Part shown: positions 27,370 to 35,197 of the stretch, piece after piece
Position numbering within the stretch: the stretch's first letter is position 1
Layout of the letters: each line of letters begins with the position of its first letter
Source: Candidatus Gastranaerophilales bacterium
GTDB lineage: Bacteria; Cyanobacteriota; Vampirovibrionia; Gastranaerophilales; Gastranaerophilaceae
Assembly: GCA_900768915.1 (NCBI GenBank)
Contig: CAAGEQ010000011.1
Coordinates: forward strand, 1 to 54,689
Length of the DNA stretch: 54,689 nt
Direction of reading: 5' to 3'
Made by a program: the position numbers and the translations under genes
The notes under the pieces: generated by a model
What the model saw: the letters and a program-made list of their open reading frames with translations, nothing else
The model's database searches: none
What the model was told of the DNA's origin: nothing

Positions 27370-27817
27370 AATGCCTCATTTCTTTGACCGCAAAACGAAT
27401 TTTTGGTAGGACGTAAGCCAGTAACTAGGAGCAAAACCACGCTTCTGCGACCAGCCGAATAATCTAATGAAATGAACAACGAAGCAGTCCAGAAAAATAT
27501 TATAATATTTTAACTATTTTCTTTCTTTCGGAGTTGCGAAGCCCAAAGAAAGAAAACAGTAGAAAAAGAAAGAAAAGGCACGCTAGAGTAGTCACGAAAA
27601 TATTAGCACTCAACCATTGAAGCGAATAACTCGTGATTTTGTATATTTTTAAATGTTTCAAAATCACTCAAACAAATTCGCTATTGGGTTTCGTTTATGT
27701 TTTCGTACCTACTGTGTTGTTTTCAACAACAAACAATAAATACGTCACTGCGAGAAGTGAATGAAATGAACGACGAAACAGTCCAGAAAAAAATAATTCA
27801 AGAAGAAATGAGGCATT
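27370..27817. repeat. 448-bp dispersed intergenic repeat with perfect 15-bp terminal inverted repeats
   Basis: AATGCCTCATTTCTT (27370-27384) is exactly inverted as AAGAAATGAGGCATT (27803-27817). The interior has no gene. It contains a long hairpin at 27517-27556 (TTTTCTTTCTTT against AAAGAAAGAAAA), a 9-bp inverted repeat GTGATTTTG/CAAAATCAC (27633-27667), and two direct repeats of an ACGAAGCAGTCCAGAAAAA-like sequence (about 27477 and 27770). The last resembles the CGTCATTGCGAG...CAATCCAG-type intergenic palindromes of many bacteria. A related copy begins at 54342. It could be a MITE-like element; no target duplication was established. Confidence 0.7.
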
Positions 27818-27845
27818 GTAATTGAATAATTTAAAATTAAAAAAG

Positions 27846-27866
27846 ATTCCGAAACAAGTTCGGAAT
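27846..27866. repeat. Short hairpin ATTCCGAA/TTCGGAAT
   Basis: A perfect 8-bp inverted repeat with a 5-base loop just outside the larger repeat and downstream of the anti-sigma gene's end. There is no T-run, so it is more likely a repeat element than a terminator. Confidence 0.45.
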
Positions 27867-27926
27867 GACTCTATAGTCGTAAAACTATTGAATAAATCAA
27901 ATCTATTATTATAAATAAACTTTAAT

Positions 27927-28493
27927 TTACATTATATTCATAACAACTATAGTTGATATAAAAACTATGCCTATTACAAACATAATGAACGCAATGCAAT
28001 GCAAATAAGCATGCCTGTTCGATGAATTAGCATCTAATCCTCTTACAATAGATTTAGAATAATCATTTCTCAATTTATTTTTCTGAGCATCAAATTCATT
28101 ATTCATTATTTTTCGTAAATTGTATAAACTTTCTAATTTTTTTCTTAAAAACGGTTTTGCAATTATGTTACGATGCATTTTTATACTAGCATCATCATCT
28201 AATTCATTGTCTATATAAGCAGACAATTCTCTTAATTGAATATCATCTTTTTCTACATTATCTATACATTCAGAAATATTTTCAAAAATATTCATGTTTG
28301 AATTTTCTTCAACAATTATTTGATTATAAGAATCTTTTAAATCAGTAATAATTGAACTTAACATATTATATCTAATATGACAGGTTGGACACTCTTTTAA
28401 GTGTTCTTCAAATGCTTCTTTTAAAGTTTCATTTAATTCATTATTTAAATAAAATGATATCAATCCTTCAAATTGATTACACGAAATTTTCAT
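27927..28493 (-). CDS. Membrane anti-sigma factor with zinc-finger (ZAS-like) domain
   Basis: 188 residues. The N-terminal HC2-type zinc-finger anti-sigma domain has C5, then HLKECPTC (about residues 31-38), preceded by LISFYLNNELNE as in anti-sigma factors. A charged middle region (about 85-150) leads to one transmembrane helix near the C-terminus (CIAFIMFVIGIVFISTIVVM, about 166-186). It should hold the sigma factor encoded nine bases upstream at the inner face of the membrane and release it on a signal. AAGGAG precedes the ATG. The signal and the periplasmic part are minimal, since almost nothing follows the helix. Confidence 0.8.
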   Translation of the reverse strand: MKISCNQFEGLISFYLNNELNETLKEAFEEHLKECPTCHIRYNMLSSIITDLKDSYNQIIVEENSNMNIFENISECIDNVEKDDIQLRELSAYIDNELDDDASIKMHRNIIAKPFLRKKLESLYNLRKIMNNEFDAQKNKLRNDYSKSIVRGLDANSSNRHAYLHCIAFIMFVIGIVFISTIVVMNIM

Positions 28494-28502
28494 AAAAACT
28501 CC

Positions 28503-29072
28503 TTATATATATTCTTGTAATTCTTCTTGGAGTTTTAGACGTGCTCGTGAAATTCTAGATTTTACTGTCCCAATATTTGTATTGGTTAAGTTTGCTATAT
28601 CATTATAACTCATACCCTCAAATTCACGTAAAACTATTGCAATACGTGAGTTTATTGGTAGTGATAATATGCAGTTTTTTATGATACAACCCAATTCTGA
28701 TGCCAAGCATTTATCTAGCGGTTGATAGGATTTATCTTCTATATTTATATTTTTAATATTATCAATATCAAGATGCTGTGTTTTATTTGATTTTTTTCGG
28801 ATTTCATCATAAAAAATATTGAGTGCAATTCTATTAGCCCAAGTTTTAAAACAACTAATATCTTTTAAATGGTTAATATTTTTTGCAATCTTAACTAATG
28901 TTTCTTGGGTTAAATCTGCGACTAATTCTCGTTTACTACAAAGATGTGAAAATATGGCAAAAATTTCTTTTTGTATGCGTTTAATTAACTCTTCTAGTGC
29001 CTTAAAATCATCATTTTGTGCCATTTCAATTAACAAATATTGAGGTATTTTTTTGTAATTTGCTTTTACCAT
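28503..29072 (-). CDS. ECF-family RNA polymerase sigma factor
   Basis: 189 residues. Region 2 (about residues 20-95) contains LVADLTQETLVKIAKNINHL and FKTWANRIALNIFYDEIRKK. Region 4 (about 130-185) contains LSLPINSRIAIVLREFEGMSYNDIANLTNTNIGTVKSRISRARLKLQ, the standard DNA-binding helix-turn-helix. GGAG is five bases before the ATG. It forms a two-gene operon with its anti-sigma factor. The regulon is unknown. Confidence 0.93.
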   Translation of the reverse strand: MVKANYKKIPQYLLIEMAQNDDFKALEELIKRIQKEIFAIFSHLCSKRELVADLTQETLVKIAKNINHLKDISCFKTWANRIALNIFYDEIRKKSNKTQHLDIDNIKNINIEDKSYQPLDKCLASELGCIIKNCILSLPINSRIAIVLREFEGMSYNDIANLTNTNIGTVKSRISRARLKLQEELQEYI

Positions 29073-29186
29073 AAAAACTCCATAATACGAGTTTATGAAG
29101 TCTTATAATTTTATATAATACTCTTTGTTATATAATCAAATAGGCATTATAATATTTTTGTTAATTTATATAAAAAGGAAAAAATA

Positions 29187-29852
29187 TTGACGAATAAAAT
29201 AAAACAAACATTCAATCAAATTATTTTAAATCGTAAGCATTTAGGTGTTGAATTTAATGGCAAAGAATTTTTAAACACCGATATTGGACTTAATAAAGTT
29301 GCAAGTATATTAGATAGCGGGACTGATATAATCCTGTTAAATAATAACTTTAATAATGACAAAACATTTTTAGATACTGCAATTAAAATAAAACAACTTT
29401 GTGCAATGTTCGATGCATTATTGATAATTCAAAACAGAGCAGATATTGTGTTTATAGCAGAAGCAGACGGACTTTATTTAGACAAAAATAGTCTTTCTAT
29501 ACACCAAGCAAAAGAAATTGTTGGCGAAAAAACTATAATAGGAATGAGTATAAATTCCACTATAGAAGCAATTTCAGCAATAAAAAATGGTGCCGATTAT
29601 ATTTGTTTTGAACAAATATTTTCAACACCAACTACACCTGCGATGAACTCGGCAGGATTAGAGTATGCAAAATGGGTTAGCGAGAATTTTTATATACCGG
29701 CTTTTGTTAGGGGAAATATCAATTACAGCAATATTAAATTATTATCTAAATCTCAAATAAATAAGATAATAGTTGGAAATATTGTAACTGATTCTGATTC
29801 CCCAAACTTAGCAACCGAAAAATTTGTCGAACTATTAAAATCTAACTCTTAA
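29187..29852 (+). CDS. ThiE/TenI-like protein, key residues altered
   Basis: 221 residues, TTG start with AAAAAGGA upstream. The second half follows thiamine-phosphate synthase and TenI: ALLIIQNRADIVFIAEADGLYLDKNSLS (compare the NDRvDlA...ADGVHLGQ pattern), IIGMSINSTIEAISAIKNGADYICFEQIFSTPTTP and a late IPAFVRGNI strand. However the ThiE Asn-Asp pair is Gln-Asn, the LGQ segment is LDK, the Lys following TPT is missing, and the N-terminal R-K phosphate-binding segment is not recognisable. It may be a divergent or non-ThiE member. No TPP riboswitch was seen upstream. Confidence 0.6.
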   Translation: MTNKIKQTFNQIILNRKHLGVEFNGKEFLNTDIGLNKVASILDSGTDIILLNNNFNNDKTFLDTAIKIKQLCAMFDALLIIQNRADIVFIAEADGLYLDKNSLSIHQAKEIVGEKTIIGMSINSTIEAISAIKNGADYICFEQIFSTPTTPAMNSAGLEYAKWVSENFYIPAFVRGNINYSNIKLLSKSQINKIIVGNIVTDSDSPNLATEKFVELLKSNS

Positions 29853-29877
29853 AATTTCCCCAAAAACAAAATTCTGG

Positions 29878-30027
29878 TTATATCAAACCTAAAACTTTTT
29901 TATACCAAGAAAAAGTTTCTAATTCAGAACCATTGAAAGTTGTTTTAATACATTGTTTTTTTAGATAGTTTTCAAATTCATCATTGAAGCTTGATTTGCT
30001 TTCTTTTACTTTTGACGCAGTTTTCAT
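29878..30027 (-). CDS. 49-residue hypothetical small protein
   Basis: ATG at 30027 with AGGAG nine bases upstream, and a stop at 29878. The product starts MKTASKVKESKSSFNDEFEN and continues with KKQCIKTTFNGSEL, then ETFSWYKKVLGLI. It is charged and helical, with an aromatic, hydrophobic C-terminal tail. Convergent with the ThiE-like gene. No family is recognised. The ribosome site and normal composition argue that it is real. Confidence 0.55.
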   Translation of the reverse strand: MKTASKVKESKSSFNDEFENYLKKQCIKTTFNGSELETFSWYKKVLGLI

Positions 30028-30393
30028 AAAAATTTTCTCCTATGTTGGAAAAGTCGCACACAATTTATAACATTTAATAACGCTAAACTTCAATAAATCT
30101 AATACATTCATTATAAACTTTTTTTTTGAAGTTGTCAATGAAAGCAATCCATTTTTAGATTTTTGTTACAATTCTTTAAAAACTCTAATTCGCATGTTAT
30201 TACTACATTACACTTGATGATTGTTTTATTTTGAATGAATTTATTATGTTACAAACTTGATTTTTAAAATTTTCATGCCTGTATTTTAAAGAAATTATAA
30301 ATAAACGTCATAAAACTTATGATAAAACTTCACAATTAAGTTTGTTTTTGTTATTATTTTTAAGCATATTAATATGAAAAAGGGAGAAATATA
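30028..30393. other. AT-rich intergenic region before aspS
   Basis: 366 bases between the small divergent gene and aspS. No T-box signature, tRNA or other structured RNA was recognised. It should hold promoters for both genes, but none is clear enough to place. Confidence 0.4.
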
Positions 30394-32172
30394 GTGAAAA
30401 CAGCATTAAAATCACATAATTGCGGACAAATTACTGCAAAAAATATTGGTGAAGAAGTAACCCTTTCAGGCTGGGTTTCTTGTGTTAGAGATTTAGGCGG
30501 AATTATTTTCGTTGAGTTAAGAGATAGAACAGGATTTTTTCAACTTGTAGCAGATCCTCAAATCAATCCTGATATCCACAATATATTTTCAAAGTTAAAA
30601 ACTGAATCAGTTATTACTGTAAAAGGTAAAGTTACAATGAGACCGGAAGAAACATATAATGATAAACTTCCTACTGGTGAAGTTGAAACTTACCCAACTT
30701 ATGCAAATATTTTATCTGAAGCGAAAACATTGCCATTCGTATTAGATGATGAAAATGTTTCAGAAGATGTTAGATTAAAATATCGTTACTTAGACATTAG
30801 ACGTGAAGAAATGCTTCATAATTTAATGCTTAGACATAAAATTGTAACTGCTGTAAGAAACTATTTGAATGACCAAGATTTTATGGAAGTTGAAACTCCT
30901 ATTCTTATCAAAACAACTCCGGAAGGTGCTAGAGATTATTTAGTTCCATCAAGAGTTCAAGAAGGTAAATTCTATGCACTTCCACAATCACCACAAATTT
31001 TCAAACAACTTCTTATGGTTGGTGGTATTGAAAGATATTATCAAATTGCAAAATGTTTCCGTGACGAAGATTTGAGAGCAGACAGACAACCTGAATTTAC
31101 TCAAATTGATATGGAAATGTCTTTCGTTGACCAAAATAATGTTATTGCAATGACAGAAGGTTTAATTCAAGCCGCATTCAAAGAAGCAGGTATTGATGTA
31201 AAACCTCCATTCAAAAGAATTACTTGGCAAGAAGCAATGGATAAATATGGTTCAGATAAACCTGATACAAGATTTGGTCTAGAATTGTTTGACATTGGTG
31301 ACATCATTCTTGAATCTAACTTTGACATCGTTAAAAACACATTAAAAGCAGGTGGCATCGTTAGAGGTATCAAAATTGAAGGTGGTGCTAAATATTCTAG
31401 AAAAGATATTGATGATATTACAAAACTTGCTGTATCATTCGGTGCTAAAGCACTTGCAAATATTATTTACAACGAAGATGGCACTGCAAAATCACCAGTT
31501 CTTAAATTCGTTACAGAAGAACAAGCAAAACAAATTCAAGAACGTGCTGGTGCAAAAGCAGGAGATATTATTTTCTTCGTAGCAGATAAACCAAAAGCAG
31601 TTTATGACATTATGGGCAGATTAAGATTACATTTCGGTAAGAAACTTAACTTAATCAATGAAGATGACAATGCTTTATTATGGGTTGTTGACTTCCCTAT
31701 GTTTGAATGGTCTGATGAGGAAGGCAGATTTATGGCAATGCACCACCCATTCACATCACCAAATCTTGAAGATTTAGACAAATTAGATAGTGGTGATTTA
31801 GGTCACGTAAATTCTATCGCTTATGATATCGTTTACAACGGTACAGAATTAGGTGGTGGTAGTGTTAGAATCCACTCACCAGAAGTTCAAAAGAAAATAT
31901 TCAAAGCATTAGGTTTGTCTGATGAAGAAGCACAAGAAAAATTCGGATTCATGGTTAATGCATTCCAATACGGAACACCTCCTCATGCTGGTTTAGCAAT
32001 CGGTTTAGATAGATTAGTTGCCCTACTTTGCAGAACTGACTCTATCAGAGATGTTATTGCATTCCCTAAAAATTCGGGTGCTAAATGTTTGATGACAGAT
32101 GCACCAGCAGAAGCATCTTTACAACAATTAAGAGAACTTCATTTAAAAAGTACCGTTAAACCTCAAAAATAA
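30394..32172 (+). CDS. aspS: Aspartyl-tRNA synthetase
   Basis: 592 residues, GTG start preceded by AAAGGGAGA. An N-terminal OB-fold anticodon-binding domain (VTLSGWVSCVRDLGGIIFVELRDR), the class II catalytic core with motif 2 (FRDEDLRADRQPEFTQIDMEMSF) and motif 3 (GLAIGLDRLVALL), and the bacterial GAD insertion domain (about residues 290-420) are all present. Length matches bacterial AspRS. Whether it is discriminating or also charges tRNA-Asn depends on anticodon-loop residues I did not resolve. Monocistronic with a strong terminator. Confidence 0.97.
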   Translation: MKTALKSHNCGQITAKNIGEEVTLSGWVSCVRDLGGIIFVELRDRTGFFQLVADPQINPDIHNIFSKLKTESVITVKGKVTMRPEETYNDKLPTGEVETYPTYANILSEAKTLPFVLDDENVSEDVRLKYRYLDIRREEMLHNLMLRHKIVTAVRNYLNDQDFMEVETPILIKTTPEGARDYLVPSRVQEGKFYALPQSPQIFKQLLMVGGIERYYQIAKCFRDEDLRADRQPEFTQIDMEMSFVDQNNVIAMTEGLIQAAFKEAGIDVKPPFKRITWQEAMDKYGSDKPDTRFGLELFDIGDIILESNFDIVKNTLKAGGIVRGIKIEGGAKYSRKDIDDITKLAVSFGAKALANIIYNEDGTAKSPVLKFVTEEQAKQIQERAGAKAGDIIFFVADKPKAVYDIMGRLRLHFGKKLNLINEDDNALLWVVDFPMFEWSDEEGRFMAMHHPFTSPNLEDLDKLDSGDLGHVNSIAYDIVYNGTELGGGSVRIHSPEVQKKIFKALGLSDEEAQEKFGFMVNAFQYGTPPHAGLAIGLDRLVALLCRTDSIRDVIAFPKNSGAKCLMTDAPAEASLQQLRELHLKSTVKPQK

Positions 32173-32190
32173 TAACGGAATTTAATAATA

Positions 32191-32223
32191 AAAAAGACCT
32201 GATATTTTTGTCAGGTCTTTTTT
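32191..32223 (+). terminator. Terminator of aspS
   Basis: AAAAAGACCTGA / TCAGGTCTTTTT with an eight- to nine-base loop and a U-rich tail, 18 bases after the stop. Confidence 0.9.
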
Positions 32224-32339
32224 ATTATAATTTTATAAACAATAATCATTTATTTTTTCTAAATTTTATATTAATCATTGATTAAATAATAAATTAATCA
32301 TACAATATACACAGTGAAAGTTTAAATAAGAGGGAAAAT

Positions 32340-33755
32340 ATGACAGTATTAGATTACGAATTGGCTCAAAACGAAGGACAAATTACACAAATTATCGGTC
32401 CAGTTATTGACGTTGAATTTCCACACGGTACTTTACCAGAAATTTATAATGCACTTAATATTACAACTGATGATGGAACAACAATTGTTGCAGAAGTTCA
32501 ACAAATGTTGGGTGCAAACAAAGTTAGAACTGTAGCAATGTCATCTACAGACGGCTTAAAAAGAGGTATGAAAGTTGTTAATACTGGTGAACCTATCAAA
32601 ATTCCTGTAGGTAAACCTATATTAGGAAGAATATTAAACGTAATCGGTCAACCTGTTGATAAATTAGGAGATATTGAAACTAATGATTATCTGCCTATTC
32701 ACAGAGAATCACCAAAATTAACTGACCAAAATACTGACATAGAAATCCTTGAAACAGGTATCAAAGCAATCGATTTACTTCAACCATACCAAAAAGGTGG
32801 TAAAATCGGTTTGTTTGGTGGTGCTGGTGTTGGTAAAACAGTTCTTATTATGGAACTTATTCACAACATTGCACAAGAACACTCTGGTGTATCTGTTTTC
32901 GGTGGTGTTGGTGAAAGAACACGTGAAGGTAATGACCTTTGGAACGAAATGAAAGAATCAGGTGTACTTGATAAAGTTGCTCTGATTTATGGTCAAATGA
33001 ACGAACCACCTGGAGCAAGAATGAGAGTTGGTCTATCTGCTCTTACTGCGGCAGAATATTTCAGAGATTTTTCAAAACAAGACGTGTTGTTATTCATTGA
33101 TAATATTTTCAGATTTACTCAAGCAGGTTCAGAAGTATCTGCATTGTTAGGTCGTATGCCATCAGCCGTTGGTTATCAACCTACACTAGCAACAGAAATG
33201 GGTGAACTTCAAGAAAGAATTACTTCTACAAAAGATGGTTCTATTACTTCTGTACAAGCAATTTATGTACCTGCAGATGACTTGACAGACCCTGCTCCTG
33301 CAACAACATTCTCTCACTTAGATGCATCAACTGTATTATCAAGACAAATCGCATCTTTAGGTATCTATCCTGCTGTTGATCCATTAGCATCAACTTCAAG
33401 AGTTTTAGATCCTAATATTATTGGTGAAGAACACTATGAAATAACAAGAAAAGTTCTTGAAATACTTCAAAAATATAAGGAATTACAAGATATTATCGCA
33501 ATTCTTGGTATGGATGAACTTTCTGAAGAAGATAAAGAAACTGTAAACAGAGCAAGAAAAATTCAAAGATTCTTATCTCAACCATTCTATGTTGCTGAAC
33601 AATTCTCCGGTATAGCAGGAAAGTATGTAAAACTTGAAGATAGTATAAGAGGATTTAAAGAAATTATCGAAGGTAAACATGATGATTTACCAGAACAAGC
33701 ATTTTACATGGTTGGTACTATTGAAGAGGCTATTGAAAAGGCAAAAACTTTGTAA
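32340..33755 (+). CDS. atpD: F1 ATP synthase subunit beta
   Basis: 471 residues. Walker A GGAGVGKT (about residue 158), GERTREGNDLW, LLFIDNIFRFTQAGSEVSALLGRMPSAVGYQ and the catalytic GER glutamate are standard. AGAGGG is located just ahead of the ATG. It forms a two-gene unit with atpC, away from the rest of the ATP synthase genes. That separation is characteristic of cyanobacteria and plastids. It catalyses ATP synthesis or hydrolysis at the inner-membrane-bound F1 head. Confidence 0.98.
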   Translation: MTVLDYELAQNEGQITQIIGPVIDVEFPHGTLPEIYNALNITTDDGTTIVAEVQQMLGANKVRTVAMSSTDGLKRGMKVVNTGEPIKIPVGKPILGRILNVIGQPVDKLGDIETNDYLPIHRESPKLTDQNTDIEILETGIKAIDLLQPYQKGGKIGLFGGAGVGKTVLIMELIHNIAQEHSGVSVFGGVGERTREGNDLWNEMKESGVLDKVALIYGQMNEPPGARMRVGLSALTAAEYFRDFSKQDVLLFIDNIFRFTQAGSEVSALLGRMPSAVGYQPTLATEMGELQERITSTKDGSITSVQAIYVPADDLTDPAPATTFSHLDASTVLSRQIASLGIYPAVDPLASTSRVLDPNIIGEEHYEITRKVLEILQKYKELQDIIAILGMDELSEEDKETVNRARKIQRFLSQPFYVAEQFSGIAGKYVKLEDSIRGFKEIIEGKHDDLPEQAFYMVGTIEEAIEKAKTL

Positions 33756-33771
33756 TAGATAAGGATTGAAT

Positions 33772-34164
33772 ATGCATTTAAAACTTATAACTCACGATAG
33801 AATAGTTTTTGATGAAGACGTTAACGAAATCTATACAAGAGGTGTTGACGGTGAGTTTGGTATATTAGAAAATCACGTACCAATTATGACAGCATTAGAT
33901 GTTGGAGTAACAAAAGCCGTTCAAGGTGACAAAATAAAATTATTTACTACTATGGGTGGTATTTTCCAATTTAAAGATAATGATGCTATTATCTTGACTG
34001 ATAATGCTGAATCAGGTAGTGATATTGATGTAGCAAGAGCAAAAGCCGCAAAAGAAAGAGCAGAAGCAAGGCTTGCTGATAAGAGTGCTGAAATAGATGC
34101 AAAAAGAGCAGAGGCAGCACTTGCAAGAGCAAAAGCAAGATTGAAAGTTGCACTAAATAAATAA
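33772..34164 (+). CDS. atpC: F1 ATP synthase subunit epsilon
   Basis: 130 residues. ATG 33772 is preferred over the in-frame TTG two codons upstream, because AAGGA is six bases before it. The N-terminal beta-sandwich (LITHDRIVFDEDVNEIYTRGVDGEFGILENHVPIMTALDVG) and the C-terminal helical hairpin rich in A/K/R/E are typical. The subunit links rotor to F1 and inhibits hydrolysis. Its stop is one base from the convergent ldpA-like stop, with no terminator between. Confidence 0.95.
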   Translation: MHLKLITHDRIVFDEDVNEIYTRGVDGEFGILENHVPIMTALDVGVTKAVQGDKIKLFTTMGGIFQFKDNDAIILTDNAESGSDIDVARAKAAKERAEARLADKSAEIDAKRAEAALARAKARLKVALNK

Positions 34165-34165
34165 T

Positions 34166-35116
34166 TTAATTCAAACTTTTCTCAACAAGTTCTTTTGCGA
34201 TATTCAGTGCTTTGTTAAAGATTTCCTTATTAGAATAGAAGTCTTTTCTTTCTATGTAAGGTTTGACGATTTTGCGTGCGTAAGAACCAATAGCAATACC
34301 TTTATAATCGATTCTGCACATTTGAGCCAAATGTGCTGTTTTGGAATTTGTACCACCAGAAATTAAAATATATACAGGTAATTTTGCGTCTTGAATTATT
34401 TCAGCCATTGCAACTGCTTGTAATGTTGTTTTATATTCATCATCGCAACCACTCATTGGAATGCCGTCGGCTTGAATAATGGTACTGTATGGTTTTCTAG
34501 ATTTTATCATTCTTTTAATTCGTTCAAGGACTTGTTTATTACCTAAATTCAATCTATCAATACAAATACTTAATACACCATCAAAATTATTATTTATTAT
34601 AGACCATTTTTCATCTATATCATTGTCGAATTCAGAAGTTGCGTGAAACTCAATGCAATCAATGCCTTCTTTTACTAATTCAGGTAATACAACATTTAAG
34701 TCTATGTCAGTATCATAAGATGATATTGCATTATAATGACAAAATTGAATACATTTACCACAACCTATACATTTTTTTTCATCAATAACACAATTTGTTA
34801 TTGCTTTATTTATACAAACAGCCTCACAACTATAACAATGTTTACATTTATTTTTATCAATTTTTGCTTTTGATATGTGAGGATCACCTTTCATTCCAGT
34901 ACTAACACAAATATATCTATTATTAGTAACTCCAGAAATTTCAATACCTTTTTTTGCTGCTAATAAAATATCTTTTTTTGCACAAATATCAAAAATTTCG
35001 CAGCCAGCCAAAGAATATAATGCTGTCAAACGTTCAACCTCTTGGGGACATTCATTTCCTGCACCACAAACTAATTTGAAAAGTTTATTTTTACTATCTA
35101 AAAAATCTCTAAACAT
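34166..35116 (-). CDS. LdpA-like Fe-S protein (cyanobacterial clock-input family)
   Basis: 316 residues from ATG 35116; a longer frame would add a spurious hydrophobic leader. FKLVCGAGNECPQEVERLTALYSLAGCEIFDICA at the N-terminus matches the LdpA opening (KLICGAS...LALVYALAGADCIDVAA). It is followed by GDPH, then two [4Fe-4S] motifs, CKHCYSCEAVC (91-101) and CIGCGKCIQFC (116-126). The C-terminal part (about 150-316) resembles the LdpA barrel-like domain (VYILISGGTNSKTAHLA, GIAIGSYARKIV). In Synechococcus LdpA senses redox state for the circadian clock; in a non-photosynthetic anaerobe the role is unknown. TATAAT lies seven bases before the ATG, suggesting a leaderless mRNA. Confidence 0.75.
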   Translation of the reverse strand: MFRDFLDSKNKLFKLVCGAGNECPQEVERLTALYSLAGCEIFDICAKKDILLAAKKGIEISGVTNNRYICVSTGMKGDPHISKAKIDKNKCKHCYSCEAVCINKAITNCVIDEKKCIGCGKCIQFCHYNAISSYDTDIDLNVVLPELVKEGIDCIEFHATSEFDNDIDEKWSIINNNFDGVLSICIDRLNLGNKQVLERIKRMIKSRKPYSTIIQADGIPMSGCDDEYKTTLQAVAMAEIIQDAKLPVYILISGGTNSKTAHLAQMCRIDYKGIAIGSYARKIVKPYIERKDFYSNKEIFNKALNIAKELVEKSLN

Positions 35117-35123
35117 TATAACA

Positions 35124-35129
35124 ATTATA
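35124..35129 (-). promoter_or_regulatory. -10 box of ldpA-like gene (leaderless)
   Basis: TATAAT on the minus strand, seven bases before the ATG at 35116. No ribosome site is visible. Confidence 0.5.
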
Positions 35130-35182
35130 ACATTTACAAAAAATATGACTAAATATATTGTATAAAATTTCAAAAATAATGT

Positions 35183-35188
35183 TATAAT
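35183..35188 (+). promoter_or_regulatory. -10 box of the porin-like gene (leaderless or nearly so)
   Basis: TATAAT nine bases before the ATG at 35198. No ribosome site is visible. Divergent from the ldpA-like promoter within an 81-base gap. Confidence 0.5.
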
Positions 35189-35197
35189 AGATAGATA

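Noticed and set aside
27370..27817. Repeat region as an insertion sequence with transposase
   Set aside because: It is only 448 bases and has no open frame resembling a transposase; kept as a non-coding repeat.
27927..28493. Membrane protein of unknown type instead of anti-sigma factor
   Set aside because: The zinc-finger motif HLKECPTC, single C-terminal helix and direct linkage to an ECF sigma gene support the anti-sigma call.
30028..30393. Possible T-box leader of aspS
   Set aside because: No AGGGTGGNACCGCG-type antiterminator sequence or terminator/antiterminator pair is present.
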